Assembly (NCBI GenBank): GCA_009829735.1
Contig: CM020619.1
Location: 12,143,777 to 12,207,776 of the forward strand
Length of the DNA stretch: 64,000 bases
Source: Pyropia yezoensis
Taxonomy: Eukaryota; Rhodophyta; Bangiophyceae; Bangiales; Bangiaceae
Reading direction: 5' to 3'
Shown: piece after piece, positions 31,941-41,255 of the stretch
Layout: every line of letters starts with the position of its first letter
How positions within the stretch are numbered: position 1 is the stretch's first letter
The notes under the pieces: generated by a model
Seen by the model: the letters and a program-made list of their open reading frames with translations, nothing else
What the model was told of the DNA's origin: nothing
Databases searched by the model: none
Made by a program: the position numbers and the translations under genes

Positions 31941-33032
31941 TCAACGGCGGCCAGGCTCCGGCCCTGCCGGCTGGTTCAAACCCCCACCCCCACCCAATCC
32001 GCCCCCGCATCCGCCCCCATTGGAGTCATCCGACCCCTCAAGGGAGTCGTCGTCGTCGCCCCGCTGCCGTACAGCGCCTGCACGCGCGAGTGCGTCGCGG
32101 AGCTCCTCGTTCCGGCGCCCCTGGTGTGCCAAGTCGTCGGATATCGTTTGTAGATTCCTCGAGGATTCGAGGAGCCTCTCCGATACCCCGGCCAAGATGC
32201 TCAGCGCCTCAGTGACGTGAGGAGTGGCGGGGTCGGACTCCCGGGACACGCGCACGGGACCTACCTCCGTGGATGGTCCGCCAGTGAACACCGCGTTGGG
32301 CACGTCAGTACGCAGCAGCGCGGCCAGATTGTTGGTCGTCTGCAGCAGGTGCTGTACGAGTGCGGCTTGCTCTGCCACCCGGCGGTTGAGGTCCTCCATC
32401 ACCCCACGGCGCGCGCCCGTAAGTCTGCGACGGAGGAGCTGCCTCTTCGTCACTCTGCCCGCCTGGCCTTCCTGTTCGGCGGCCCCCCCAGCCCCAGTGT
32501 CCGGTTTGAAAAAACCGATGCGCGTCAGCACGTCTTTGTTGCTGGTAAGGGGTGACTCGTCGGGTGCGGGGCCCGCCTCACCTGCCCCCTCCGCCTCGTC
32601 GTCGTCAATGGCGGCATCATAGCGCGGGGGCGGCTGCGCCGCCGCCGCACCCACTCCCCCGCCCGGTGCGACCGCCGTGGAGTAGATGGCACGCTCACCT
32701 GCCGCGCCGCCCTCGCCGGCCCACTCGGATGACGCACGTTTCCCGCGCGTCGTAGACACGCGCCGCAGGAAATTTAGCACGGCGTCCTTGACGGCCGTCG
32801 ACAGGTCGAGCCGTCCCGGGTTCTTCAGTTCGACTTTGCTTCTGGTCCTTGCCGGTCCTGCCCCACTGCCGCCGTCTGCCTCGCTATGGACCTCGAGTGC
32901 CAGGCGCCGAAAAGACGCCACAGCTTCATCGGCAACGTCAAAGACAGTGCGGAGTAAATCTGGGTGCACATCACGCGCGACGGCCACTCGGGCCTTGGCG
33001 GCCGAGACACGGCGCGCAGGGTGCCGAGGCAT
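31941..33032 (-). CDS. Coiled-coil protein of unknown function
   Basis: 363 residues from ATG 33032, with a sense-strand C homopolymer (about 33067-33092) roughly 36 nt upstream. An N-terminal helical segment (HPDLLRTVFDVADEAVASFRRLALEVH) is followed by an acidic and Ala/Gly-rich linker. Two heptad-like stretches follow: RRRLTGARRGVMEDLNRRVA continuing to LLQTTNNLAALLR, and EALSILAGVSERLLESSRNL continuing to ELRDALARAG. It ends in an acidic-Gly tail. No enzyme motif or membrane segment is visible. The balanced composition and heptads, distinct from neighbouring low-complexity frames, support a real gene. It lies between the methyltransferase and helicase genes but on the opposite strand, so membership in the same system is unproven. 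Confidence 0.7.
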   Translation of the reverse strand: MPRHPARRVSAAKARVAVARDVHPDLLRTVFDVADEAVASFRRLALEVHSEADGGSGAGPARTRSKVELKNPGRLDLSTAVKDAVLNFLRRVSTTRGKRASSEWAGEGGAAGERAIYSTAVAPGGGVGAAAAQPPPRYDAAIDDDEAEGAGEAGPAPDESPLTSNKDVLTRIGFFKPDTGAGGAAEQEGQAGRVTKRQLLRRRLTGARRGVMEDLNRRVAEQAALVQHLLQTTNNLAALLRTDVPNAVFTGGPSTEVGPVRVSRESDPATPHVTEALSILAGVSERLLESSRNLQTISDDLAHQGRRNEELRDALARAGAVRQRGDDDDSLEGSDDSNGGGCGGGLGGGGGLNQPAGPEPGRR

Positions 33033-34017
33033 GACTGAGCAGCAGAGGTTGGGGGACGGACGAGGGGGAGGGGGGGGGGGGGGGGGGGGGGCGGGAGGAG
33101 GGGGGGGGTGGCGGGGGGAGGGGGCCTTGTGCAGGAAAAAAAAGTGCCTTCAGTGGAAGTACTCCACTGTGCGGCGTCATGCACACCAAGACCCTCCGCA
33201 CCGACAAGCCGCGAGCTCAGCAGGCAGCCACCCACCAGGCCGATGAAAACATGGGAAGCGGCCGTCCACCGTCCCCACCAAGAGCCCCGCCTCGGCGACT
33301 AGACGCCACGCCCGCGACGGCGTCGGCCACGACCCTTGCCTGTTCGTCCCCTGCCTCCCCCTCAATTGTTGTGCTGTGCGCCCACTTGGGCCTGCTCAGG
33401 CCCGTTCTGTCAACGTCCTTAATGCACGCTTCTCGCGGGACGTCCCTCGTGAGCAACGCACCAAAATTGTACGGACTCTGACATTGGCCGTCATGGCATA
33501 CCCGCAAGACCGAGAGTCTTGACGTCTCAGGACCGTCACAGGAAATGCGATTTATCGATTGGAGGAGGGGTTACAAAAACTCCACGCTTTTTCAGATGTC
33601 CGCGGACACGGAGTTTTCTGTACGAGTTAGCCTTCTGTCGATCTTACGAACGGGTCCCCAATGTGGGCCCACAGCTCACACCCTTGCCCCGAACCCCCCC
33701 CCCCCCCCTCTTTCTAAAGGAACAGCCCCCTCCTAATGAACCGCCACCTCCTAATGAACCGCCCCCCCCCTAATGAACCGCCCCTCACTCTGTACATAAT
33801 GAGGGACCTTTCCCGGGACGTAGTTCTTGGGGGCGTCGATCGCAAAGGGTTGTGCTGAAAAGTCTTCTGGCTTTTCCGCAAACTGCCGGTGTGTAATACA
33901 CAGGACAAAAATCGTCGGACCAAAAACCGTCGTTTCCCGGGGCGCACGTCTCACGGACGTGCGCGCGCGAATGCACGCGCGCTTGCATGCGCGCGGCGCC
34001 CGCCCACGCACTCGCAC
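33033..34017. other. Intergenic region upstream of the helicase leader
   Basis: Contains a G homopolymer (about 33067-33092) and a C run (about 33690-33708). A three-copy repeat around TAATGAACCGCC (33734, 33752, 33771) and a Z-DNA-prone alternating tract (about 33957-34083) follow. No gene is recognised. The last part matches the 5' region of the ParB-like gene. Confidence 0.55.
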
Positions 34018-35303
34018 ATGCGTGCGCGCGGACCGTGCACGTGCATCCTCGGACGTGCATGCGCGCATGCGTACACGCGCGGCCCCGTCCCCCCACCGCC
34101 CTTCCTTTCCCGGTTGTGCCGCGCCCTCTCCCCCTCACCCTCTCGACGGTGTGCCGCGCCCCCTCCCTTCCCCCATCCTCCCTTTCCCGGTTGTGCCGCG
34201 CCCACTCCCCCATTCCCAACCACCCTCTCCACGGTGTGCCGCGCCCCCTCCCTTCCCTCACCCCTCCCCCCACCCCCCCCGCTGCTGGCGGCCGCCAAGG
34301 CGGCGGGTTGTCTGGCGGTCGCGGCGGCCGGACCGGTGCGTTTGTTGTGGGGGGGAAGGGCGTGAGGAGGGGGGCGTGAAGAGGGGAAAGAGTGTGGGAG
34401 GGGTGGGGTGGCGGATCGGCGGCCGGCCGGGGGGGAGCACGGGCGCGGCGGCTCTATTTGAGGAGGGGGGCAGGTCGCGCCAGCACCGGCGGCGCGGTTT
34501 AAACCGCGCCGCCGCCGCTGCTGGCGTGCTGCCCCCAAGCCGCGTCCCCACCCCACGGCCGCTGATTCTCTGCCGTGCCTTTTCCCCTCTTCCCCCACCC
34601 CCTCCCCCCCCCCGCAGCTGGCAGCGGCCAAGGCGGCGGGTTGTGTGGCGGTTGCGGCGGCCGGACCGGTGCGTTTGTTGTAGGGGGGTGGGGCGTGAGG
34701 AGCGGGGAGAGTGTGGGAGGGGTGGGGTGGCGGATCGGCGGCCGGCCGGGGGGCAGCACGGGCGCGGCGGCTCTGTTGGGGGAGGGGGGCAGGTCGCGCC
34801 AGCACCGGAGGCGCGGGTTTTCAAACCGCGCCGCCGCCGCTGCTGGTGTGCTGCTCCCAAGCCGCGCCCCCACCCCACGGCCGCTGATTCTCTGCCGTGC
34901 CCTTTTCCCCTCTTCCCCCACCCCCTCCCCCCCCCCGCAGGTGGCAGCGTCCAAGGCGGCGGGTTGTCTGGCTGTGGCGGCGGCCGGACCGGTGCGTTTG
35001 TTGTGGGGGGGGGGGGCGTGAGGAGGGGGGAGAGTGTGGGAGGGGTGGGGTGGAGGATCGGCGGCCGGCCGGGGGGGAGCACGGGCGCGGCGGCTCTGTT
35101 GGGGGAGGGGGGCAGGTCGCGCCAGCACCGGCGGCGCGATTTAAACCGCGCCGCCGCCGCTGCTGGTGTGCTGCTCCCAAGCCGCGCCCCCACCCCACGG
35201 CCGCTGATTCTCTGCTGTGCCCTTTTCCCCTCTTCCCCCCCTCCCCCCGCAGGTGGCAGCGGCCAAGGCGGCGGGTTGTGTGGCGGTGGCGGCGGGCGGA
35301 CCG
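34018..35303 (+). repeat. Leader-exon array 2 (first exon plus three internal units)
   Basis: Homologous to array 1. The first exon is predicted at 34018-34335 (ATG 34018, 318 nt). Its frame reads LSRLCRALSPSPSR then CAAPPPFPHPPFPGCAAP and TTLSTVCRAPSLP, as in array 1. Its only length difference from array 1 in the alignable part is 9 nt, a multiple of three. Internal 51-nt cassettes lie at 34618-34668, 34941-34991 and 35253-35303. All are bounded by CCGCAG and GTGCGT and read (L/V)AA(A/S)KAAGC(V/L)AVAA(A/G)GP. The terminal acceptor is at 35600-35601, and the body starts at 35602 in the same phase. Predicted introns are 261-298 nt. Confidence 0.85.
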
Positions 35304-35601
35304 GTGCGTTTGTTGTGGGGGGGGGGGGGGAGAGCAGGGGGCGTGAGGAGGAGGGAGGGAAAGTGTGGGAGGCGTGGGGTGGCGGATCGGCGGCCGGCCG
35401 TGGGGGAGCACGGGCGCGGCGGCTCTGTTGGGGGAGGGGGCCAGGTCGCGCCAGCACCGGCGGCGCGGGTTTCCAAACCGCGCCGCCGCCGCTGCTGGTG
35501 TGCTGCTCCCAAGCCGCGCCCCCACCCCAAGGCCGCTGATTCTCTGCCGTGCCCTTTTCCCCTCTTCCCCCCCACCCCTCCCCCTCCCCCTCCTTCCGCA
35601 G

Positions 35602-38397
35602 GTGGTAGCGGCCAAGGCGGCGGGCTGGGTGGTGTTGCTGTGTCTGGCGGCCCAGCCTGCGGGTGTTGGGGCGGCAACGAGGCCGGTGGGTCCGCTGGTG
35701 GGGATGGCGGTCACGCCACCGGTGGCTGACCCGGCTGCCGCGTCGGCGATGGCGGAGCCGACTGTCTCGGCTGCTGCGGCGCCACCGGCAGAGTCGTTGG
35801 AGGCGGCGTCGGCCGCGGCAGACGTGGTGGCCGAGCCGGCCGGTGTGGCGCCGGCGGAGCCGACGGTCGCGGCTGCTGCGGCGCCACCGGCAGAGTCGTT
35901 GGAGGCGGCGTCGGCCGCGGCAGACGTGGTGGCCGAGCCGGCCGGTGTGGCGCCGGCGGAGCCGACGGTCTCGGCTGCAGCGGCGCCACCGGCAGAGTCG
36001 GTGGAGGCGGCGTCGGCGGGCAAGTGCACGGCAGCCTCGGTGGGTGTGTCGGCGGCTGCGATGCCGGTCGCCAAGTCGGTTGGTGTGGTGCATGAGGCGT
36101 CACAGACTGACCCGGTGGTCGAGGCGGAGGTGCAAATGTCGGGCGTGGCCCAGCTGATGGGGTCACCAGTGCGGGCGGCCGATCCGTTGGAGCGGCTGAA
36201 GGAGATGGACTGTGACGTCGACGAGATTGTGCCGGTGCGACCGGGCGGGTGTGCGCCTGTAGTGGCAGACGAGCCGGCGGAGACCATGCTGGACGTCACT
36301 CACCCGGTGGTGAGGTCCACGGTGACGGGAGCGGCGTCCGTTGGTACCGACCCGGCGGGGGGTGCCATGGCCACGCGGGGTGACACGACGAGTGCCCTCG
36401 GACTGGTGCGTGCTTGTGACGCCCTCTTTGCTCGCATGGGCCCGCAGGCGACGTCCCAGGCCGACGCCTTGTGTGTCATCCAGACCACGTCGACCCTTCT
36501 TCGTTGCGACCCGGGTGTACGGGTTGCCAAAGCCGCTGTTGCCCACCTGTCCCGTCTGTACCAGCCGCACGCGAGTGACCCGGTCGTGGTACGTGAAATG
36601 GCAACCACTGTGAGGCACGCCCCTCGCGGCCCGGGCTTGGCCAGCCTGCCTCGCGCCAACCTCGAGGCACTTGTGGACATGTTTGTCATCCCCATCATGG
36701 TTCCGACCATGTGGCGGGCAAGAAAGGCAATCGACGACCTGTCTCTGCGGGCGGCGGCGGCGGCGGCGGCAGCGCCCACCCGGATGATGATTACCGGCCG
36801 GTCGGGGCAAAACCGGCTGCGTCTCACCGCGCCCGGTGGTCCTGGTGGCCCCGCGGGTCCGGCTGCGCGTCTCACCGCGCCCGGTGGTCCTGGTGGCCCC
36901 GCGGGTCCGGCTGCAGTGCCGTCTCCCCGTTTTCTGGCCCTAAACCCCCCCCGCGCGGCCGGTCGTCGACCTGGGGCGGACGCGCCGCCGGCGACGCTTC
37001 CCGCGCAAGGTGCGCTTGCAGCAGACGCTGGCAGTGGGGGTGGTCCGGAGCTCGCCCACTTCAGCCGCGAGATGGTCGCTGCCGTCGGCGCCGCCTGCTC
37101 GAAACTGTTGCACGATCACGGGTCGCTGGCCGATTCTCCCTCCTGGCCGCACCAAGTGACGTTTTTTTCGCACCGCCTGGTCCATGGGTGTCTGGCCCCC
37201 CGAGGCCCAGAGGTTCCTACTGAGCGCGTGTAGCGCAGACACTGACATCGTCCACCGGGCGGTGCAGGCGGGCAAGGGAGGTTTTGAGGTGCTGCAGCCG
37301 AAGCCGTTGAATCTGCACACCCGCCTGTGGTCGCATTTGGTCGAGTCTGGCCGCAACCCTTCCGCCCTGGGGCGGGGTCATGGCGACGGCATGCTTGTCC
37401 CGAAAGGCGCAGCCAGCCCCGACGACGTGGCCCAGCTGATGTCCATGCCCGGGTCATTGGCGATGTTGCCGACAGACTTCTTCGTCGCCTTTAAAGAGGT
37501 CGACGCATGGAAGACCGCCCTATGCGACATGACGGCGTTGCTGTTTTCGTCCGTCCTTGGCTCTCCGGGTGCTGCTACTGCTGTCGCGCCGGCTGCGGCC
37601 CTGTTTTCACGTGTTGCGAGTGTGACAGCTTCAAACACTGGCGTCGGGTGGCTGGTAGCCCCCAGTTCACACTTCCGACGGACCGCCCGGCAGGTCATCC
37701 GCTGCCTGTCCGGTGTGGGTGAGCGGGGGGGCGGTGGGGCTGACTCGTGGTCCATCACGGACCTGTTGGATGGGTGTGCACCCGTCCCGTCCGATGAGGG
37801 GGGGCGCGCTGTGTCCGCCCGCGAGACCACCAGCGCTCCCGCCCCGGATCTGTCGTCGAGTGGCCCCCCCCCACGGCCTTTTGACGCCGTGCGCGTGGTC
37901 GAAAACGCCCTGCACTTGCTAGACGTCTCTGTGCGCGCTCGCGGGGAAGATCGTGATGATCGTGCCTGGAAAGGTGTGCCCCTGCAGCAGTTTGCCGTAT
38001 GTAAGGTGTTTGTGCGGAGCAGCCGGCAAGTGTTGGCGGACGTGGGCGCGGGGCGCCCGCCTGCGGACTCACCCGGCGAGTCGGTTAAGCTGTGGGCGAG
38101 CGGAGCGCTCGCCCGTGTCTTGCACCTGCTCATGCGGCTGGACATCCACCGAGACGTGAAGCGCACACGGGGTGTCGTCCAAAAGGCCTTGGCCTCGTGC
38201 CTCATCCTACTCTCCGAGCACAAGCAGTTTTGCTCGCACTTTGATATCATGGACGTGGCAAACCTGGCCCCCGTTGTCAACGAGTGGATGGAGGCGCTCC
38301 CGTGGCTTTGGGAGCTTGTTGTCGTGCACGTGGAGGCGGACAGGTCACTGTCACTATACAAATGGTTGTACTTCGCGGCCGTCCATAACCTGGTGCG
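35602..38397 (+). CDS. Helicase gene, 5' body fragment (helical N-terminal region)
   Basis: Opens from the last leader acceptor. The first in-frame ATG is 35704. The start holds three near-identical repeats of about 31 residues (AAAAPPAESLEAASAAADVV followed by AEPAGVAPAEPT). Leu/Val-rich helical segments (for example 36400-36760 and 37200-37680) are compatible with a HEAT-like array such as Sen1's N-terminal domain, with LTAPGGPGGPAGPA duplicated near 36825-36915. The frame changes near 37196-37201 within a C run, after which coding quality continues unchanged to the insertion point at 38393-38397. No catalytic motif lies in this half. Assignment to a Sen1-type N-terminus is by position and fold impression only. 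Confidence 0.65.
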
Positions 38398-38866
38398 TGT
38401 GGCAAAAACCACAAGCACACACGGCACCCAAGTTGGGGCGGTGCGCTAGGGCTGCCTCCCGTGTCGGGGGAACCGGAAGAAGTGCAAGTCGCACACACTC
38501 TGTCCCTGTTGTGGGGCAAACCCCCCACGGACAAACAAGAGGATGGTGTGTGGTCCAACAGTTTCTTGGTCGGGACGGGGACGCAGGGCCAAGCCCCGCT
38601 GTCCCTCCCCTTATCCCCCCAGGGTCCACTCAGAATCTCGCCACTCAGAATCTCCCACCCCAGCACCTGCCCACCGGGCCACACGAAAATTCAAGACGAT
38701 AAATGCAGAAAACCCTCAAATCCAAGTTGGATTTACTACTAAGCTAACTATCCCAAACTTAGGGAATATGGACCCAAATGCAGGGGGAGGAACGGATCAG
38801 GCTAGTGGCCTGCCGCCCCATGCATGGCACGTGTTGCCCCCCTACCTGGGGGTCAATACTGCTACA
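38398..38866 (-). repeat. LTR (3' LTR in element sense)
   Basis: 469 bp, TG...CA ends. It differs from the partner LTR at about four sites. It carries the palindrome AAATCCAA-G-TTGGATTT at 38718-38734. Confidence 0.95.
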
Positions 38867-38879
38867 CTCCCCTCTCCTC
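38867..38879 (-). other. Polypurine tract
   Basis: On the minus strand this reads GAGGAGAGGGGAG and abuts the 3' LTR in element sense, the normal position of the plus-strand primer. Confidence 0.8.
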
Positions 38880-39205
38880 AGTTCCGACCGACCCGGTCGG
38901 CCCTGTGAGGGGGTGCGTAAACGCACGTCTCGGCGTTGGGGGCGCGACTTGCTGTCCCCCATCGAGTACGTAACACGGATGTGGAGGCGGTCACGTTGAC
39001 CGCCCCTTCTCCTCAAGCTTGCCCACTCGGCAGCTTGCTCTCCTCAGTTCACACTTCACCATCACCACCACCTCCCCTTCACCTTCCACTGGGCCGCCCC
39101 ACGCTGGGGAGGCCACCCGTATACCCACGATCCGAGTCCCCCTCAACTCGAGGCGGGTCTCGTGCTGCGATAGCCAGAGCGTCTCTCCCCAACTTGGGGA
39201 GAGCC

Positions 39206-41144
39206 ATGGCGACTCCGGGAGTGGAGACGGACTCTCTTGACGAGCGCATGGAGGACACCTCCTACGGTGCAGCACCCGCCGGGACTTCCGGCGGGGGCTC
39301 CGCGATCGCTCCGGGGGATGGGACTCCCCCGTCACCCGGCTTTGGGTTGACGGCGGGATCTCCCCCGGAGGCGGGACAAGTTGTCCCGCGTGAGGCCTTG
39401 GGGCGGTGGTTTTACCCCGCTTGGCCTCTTTATGAGGAGGGGTTGACTGTTCTTCGCTGTGGCCGACTTGGCGCAGCGATGGGCCGGGTATGGGACCGCC
39501 TACGGGAGAAGTATCCCCGTAGGGTCGGGTTCCCGGCCGGCTTCAGGACGGACCAGTTTGCCTTCCTGGACGACGAGGAGGTTGAAGACGTCCGACGTGC
39601 CAAGGCCATGGTGGACCGCGGGGGAACTATCCCGGGTCCCGGCGACTTGCCGACCTTCACGTGGGACGCTGTGGCAACTCGCCCACCGTACCTCCACGAG
39701 GCCGATCCGCACACTCATCACTTTGATGTGCGGATGGAGAAAGACTTCCGGCGAGGTCCCTACTTGGTGACCTCGGCTCAACTTGAGTTTCCTCAACAGT
39801 CTGCTGCCAGTAAGGAGCAGTACTATCCGAAGAAGCCCGAGTGGTGGCCTCAAGTTGAGGTCCCCTACGGGTTCCCGGCGTTGTTGCCCCGGTTGCTTGA
39901 CCACTTCGGCTCCGTCATGTTGACGGCTGCCCCTGATCACCTGGTGTGGGCCATGTTGGCCACCCAGTGGCTCCTCGAGGTCATGTCGACCTGGGTGTCC
40001 TGTGTTCAGCGGCGGGGGATGCTCTGGCATCTCCCCCTCCGGCTCATCCAGGGTTTGGAACAGCTCACCCCTCAGCTAGTTGCTGAGGGGTGCTCATCAG
40101 GACAACTCACTCTACTTGAGGAGATGCTCCGGCTCCATAAGTTTATCGAGTGGGAGAGCATTGAGCACAAGTTGCGCCGCCCCAGGGCCCAAGGACGATG
40201 GCGCACTTCGCCAGTTCGTATGGGTCGCTCGTGAACTTCACGACGGCCGTGTGGTCCTACGAGAGGGGTTGGGCATCGGGGACTACCCGTATGCCCCGGG
40301 GGTGGATCGCCACACTGCGCCACCCCCGGACAAGCCCATAGTTATGGCCGTGCCGTCCTATGATGACCACATGACTCAACCCACTGCGGGAGCCCCAAGT
40401 CGGGGTCGCAGTTACACCCGGGTACCGCCACCTCGGCGGGCCCCTCCGCTTCCTCCGGTTCCTTTCCAACCTCACGGGAACATCCCGATCAGCGTGGCCG
40501 TGGAGTCTTCCACCCCGGTGTCCCCCAACTTGGGGGCCACCCTCCTGACGGTATACCCCAAGTTGGTGTTGCCGCCCACGCCTCTAACCTCAGAGATGAT
40601 GATCACCACGTTGGTGCGCACCATTTCCTGGTTGGCCGCGTCGACCGCAACCCTACAGAGTTCCGAGACTCCTCAACTTGAGGAGCGCGTTCGTACTGCA
40701 GTAGCGACCGCGAGTTGCGAGTCGGTGGCGGAGTTTATGACAGCCGAGTTGGCTCGTATTGGGGCTATTATGCCCCAGCCAGCCCCACTTGGGCGTGGCA
40801 AACGTCGCGCGAGCCGGGCATACTCGCCTCCTCGCCGTCGTCGCCGACACTCTCGGCGCTCTCCCTCCGTGTCGGAAGACGAGTTGTCTTACTCCGTCTC
40901 GGAGTCCTCTACCCCGTCGGAGACGGAGTCTGTCCAGCGTCTGCGTCGCAAACTTGCGCGCAAGACCAGGCAGAAGAGTGGCCACGGTCGGCGCCACTTG
41001 CGCGACCGTGAGGGGCGCGACGGTTCCGACTTGGAGCCGCCGCCCCCTCCAACGAGTGGAGACCGTTCTCGGCGTGGGTCTCGCCGCTCGCCTCCACGTG
41101 AGGGCGAGGGCCGTGGAGTGGGAGAGTCTAGCATGCGTGCCTAG
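39206..41144 (+). CDS. Opposite-strand ORF of the retrotransposon, related to the 3441-4469 gene
   Basis: ATG 39206 (GAGCCATGG context) opens a 342-codon frame to 40234. Similarity to the gene at 3441-4469 continues past about 40185 in the next frame, which stays open to 41144. A phase change therefore lies near 40180-40183 (a C run), either decay, sequencing error or programmed. Shared blocks are D.P.F then a charged helix, WW.QVEVPYG, WLL.V, ILW-like .LP followed by a Leu-rich helix, and GRV.LRE. The second part is Pro-rich, then strongly Arg/Ser-rich (PPRRRRRHSRRSPSVSED), like an SR or nuclear-localisation tail. No envelope-type signal or membrane segment is seen. Function is unknown. It points towards pol, so it would be transcribed from the other strand of the element. 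Confidence 0.7.
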
Positions 41145-41255
41145 TTGGCAGCTGCCTTTGTTGTGAGAGTGTGAGGGTTAGGGCTGTAGTTAAAAGCCAC
41201 TCTGCGTACCACTTCGACTTGAAGCACTCTCGTGGCACTGTTGCTCGGCCTTCCC

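Noticed and set aside
39206-41144. Envelope gene of a retrovirus-like element
   Set aside because: It is on the opposite strand from gag-pol and lacks a signal peptide, transmembrane anchor or fusion-peptide pattern. It resembles a stand-alone soluble gene instead.
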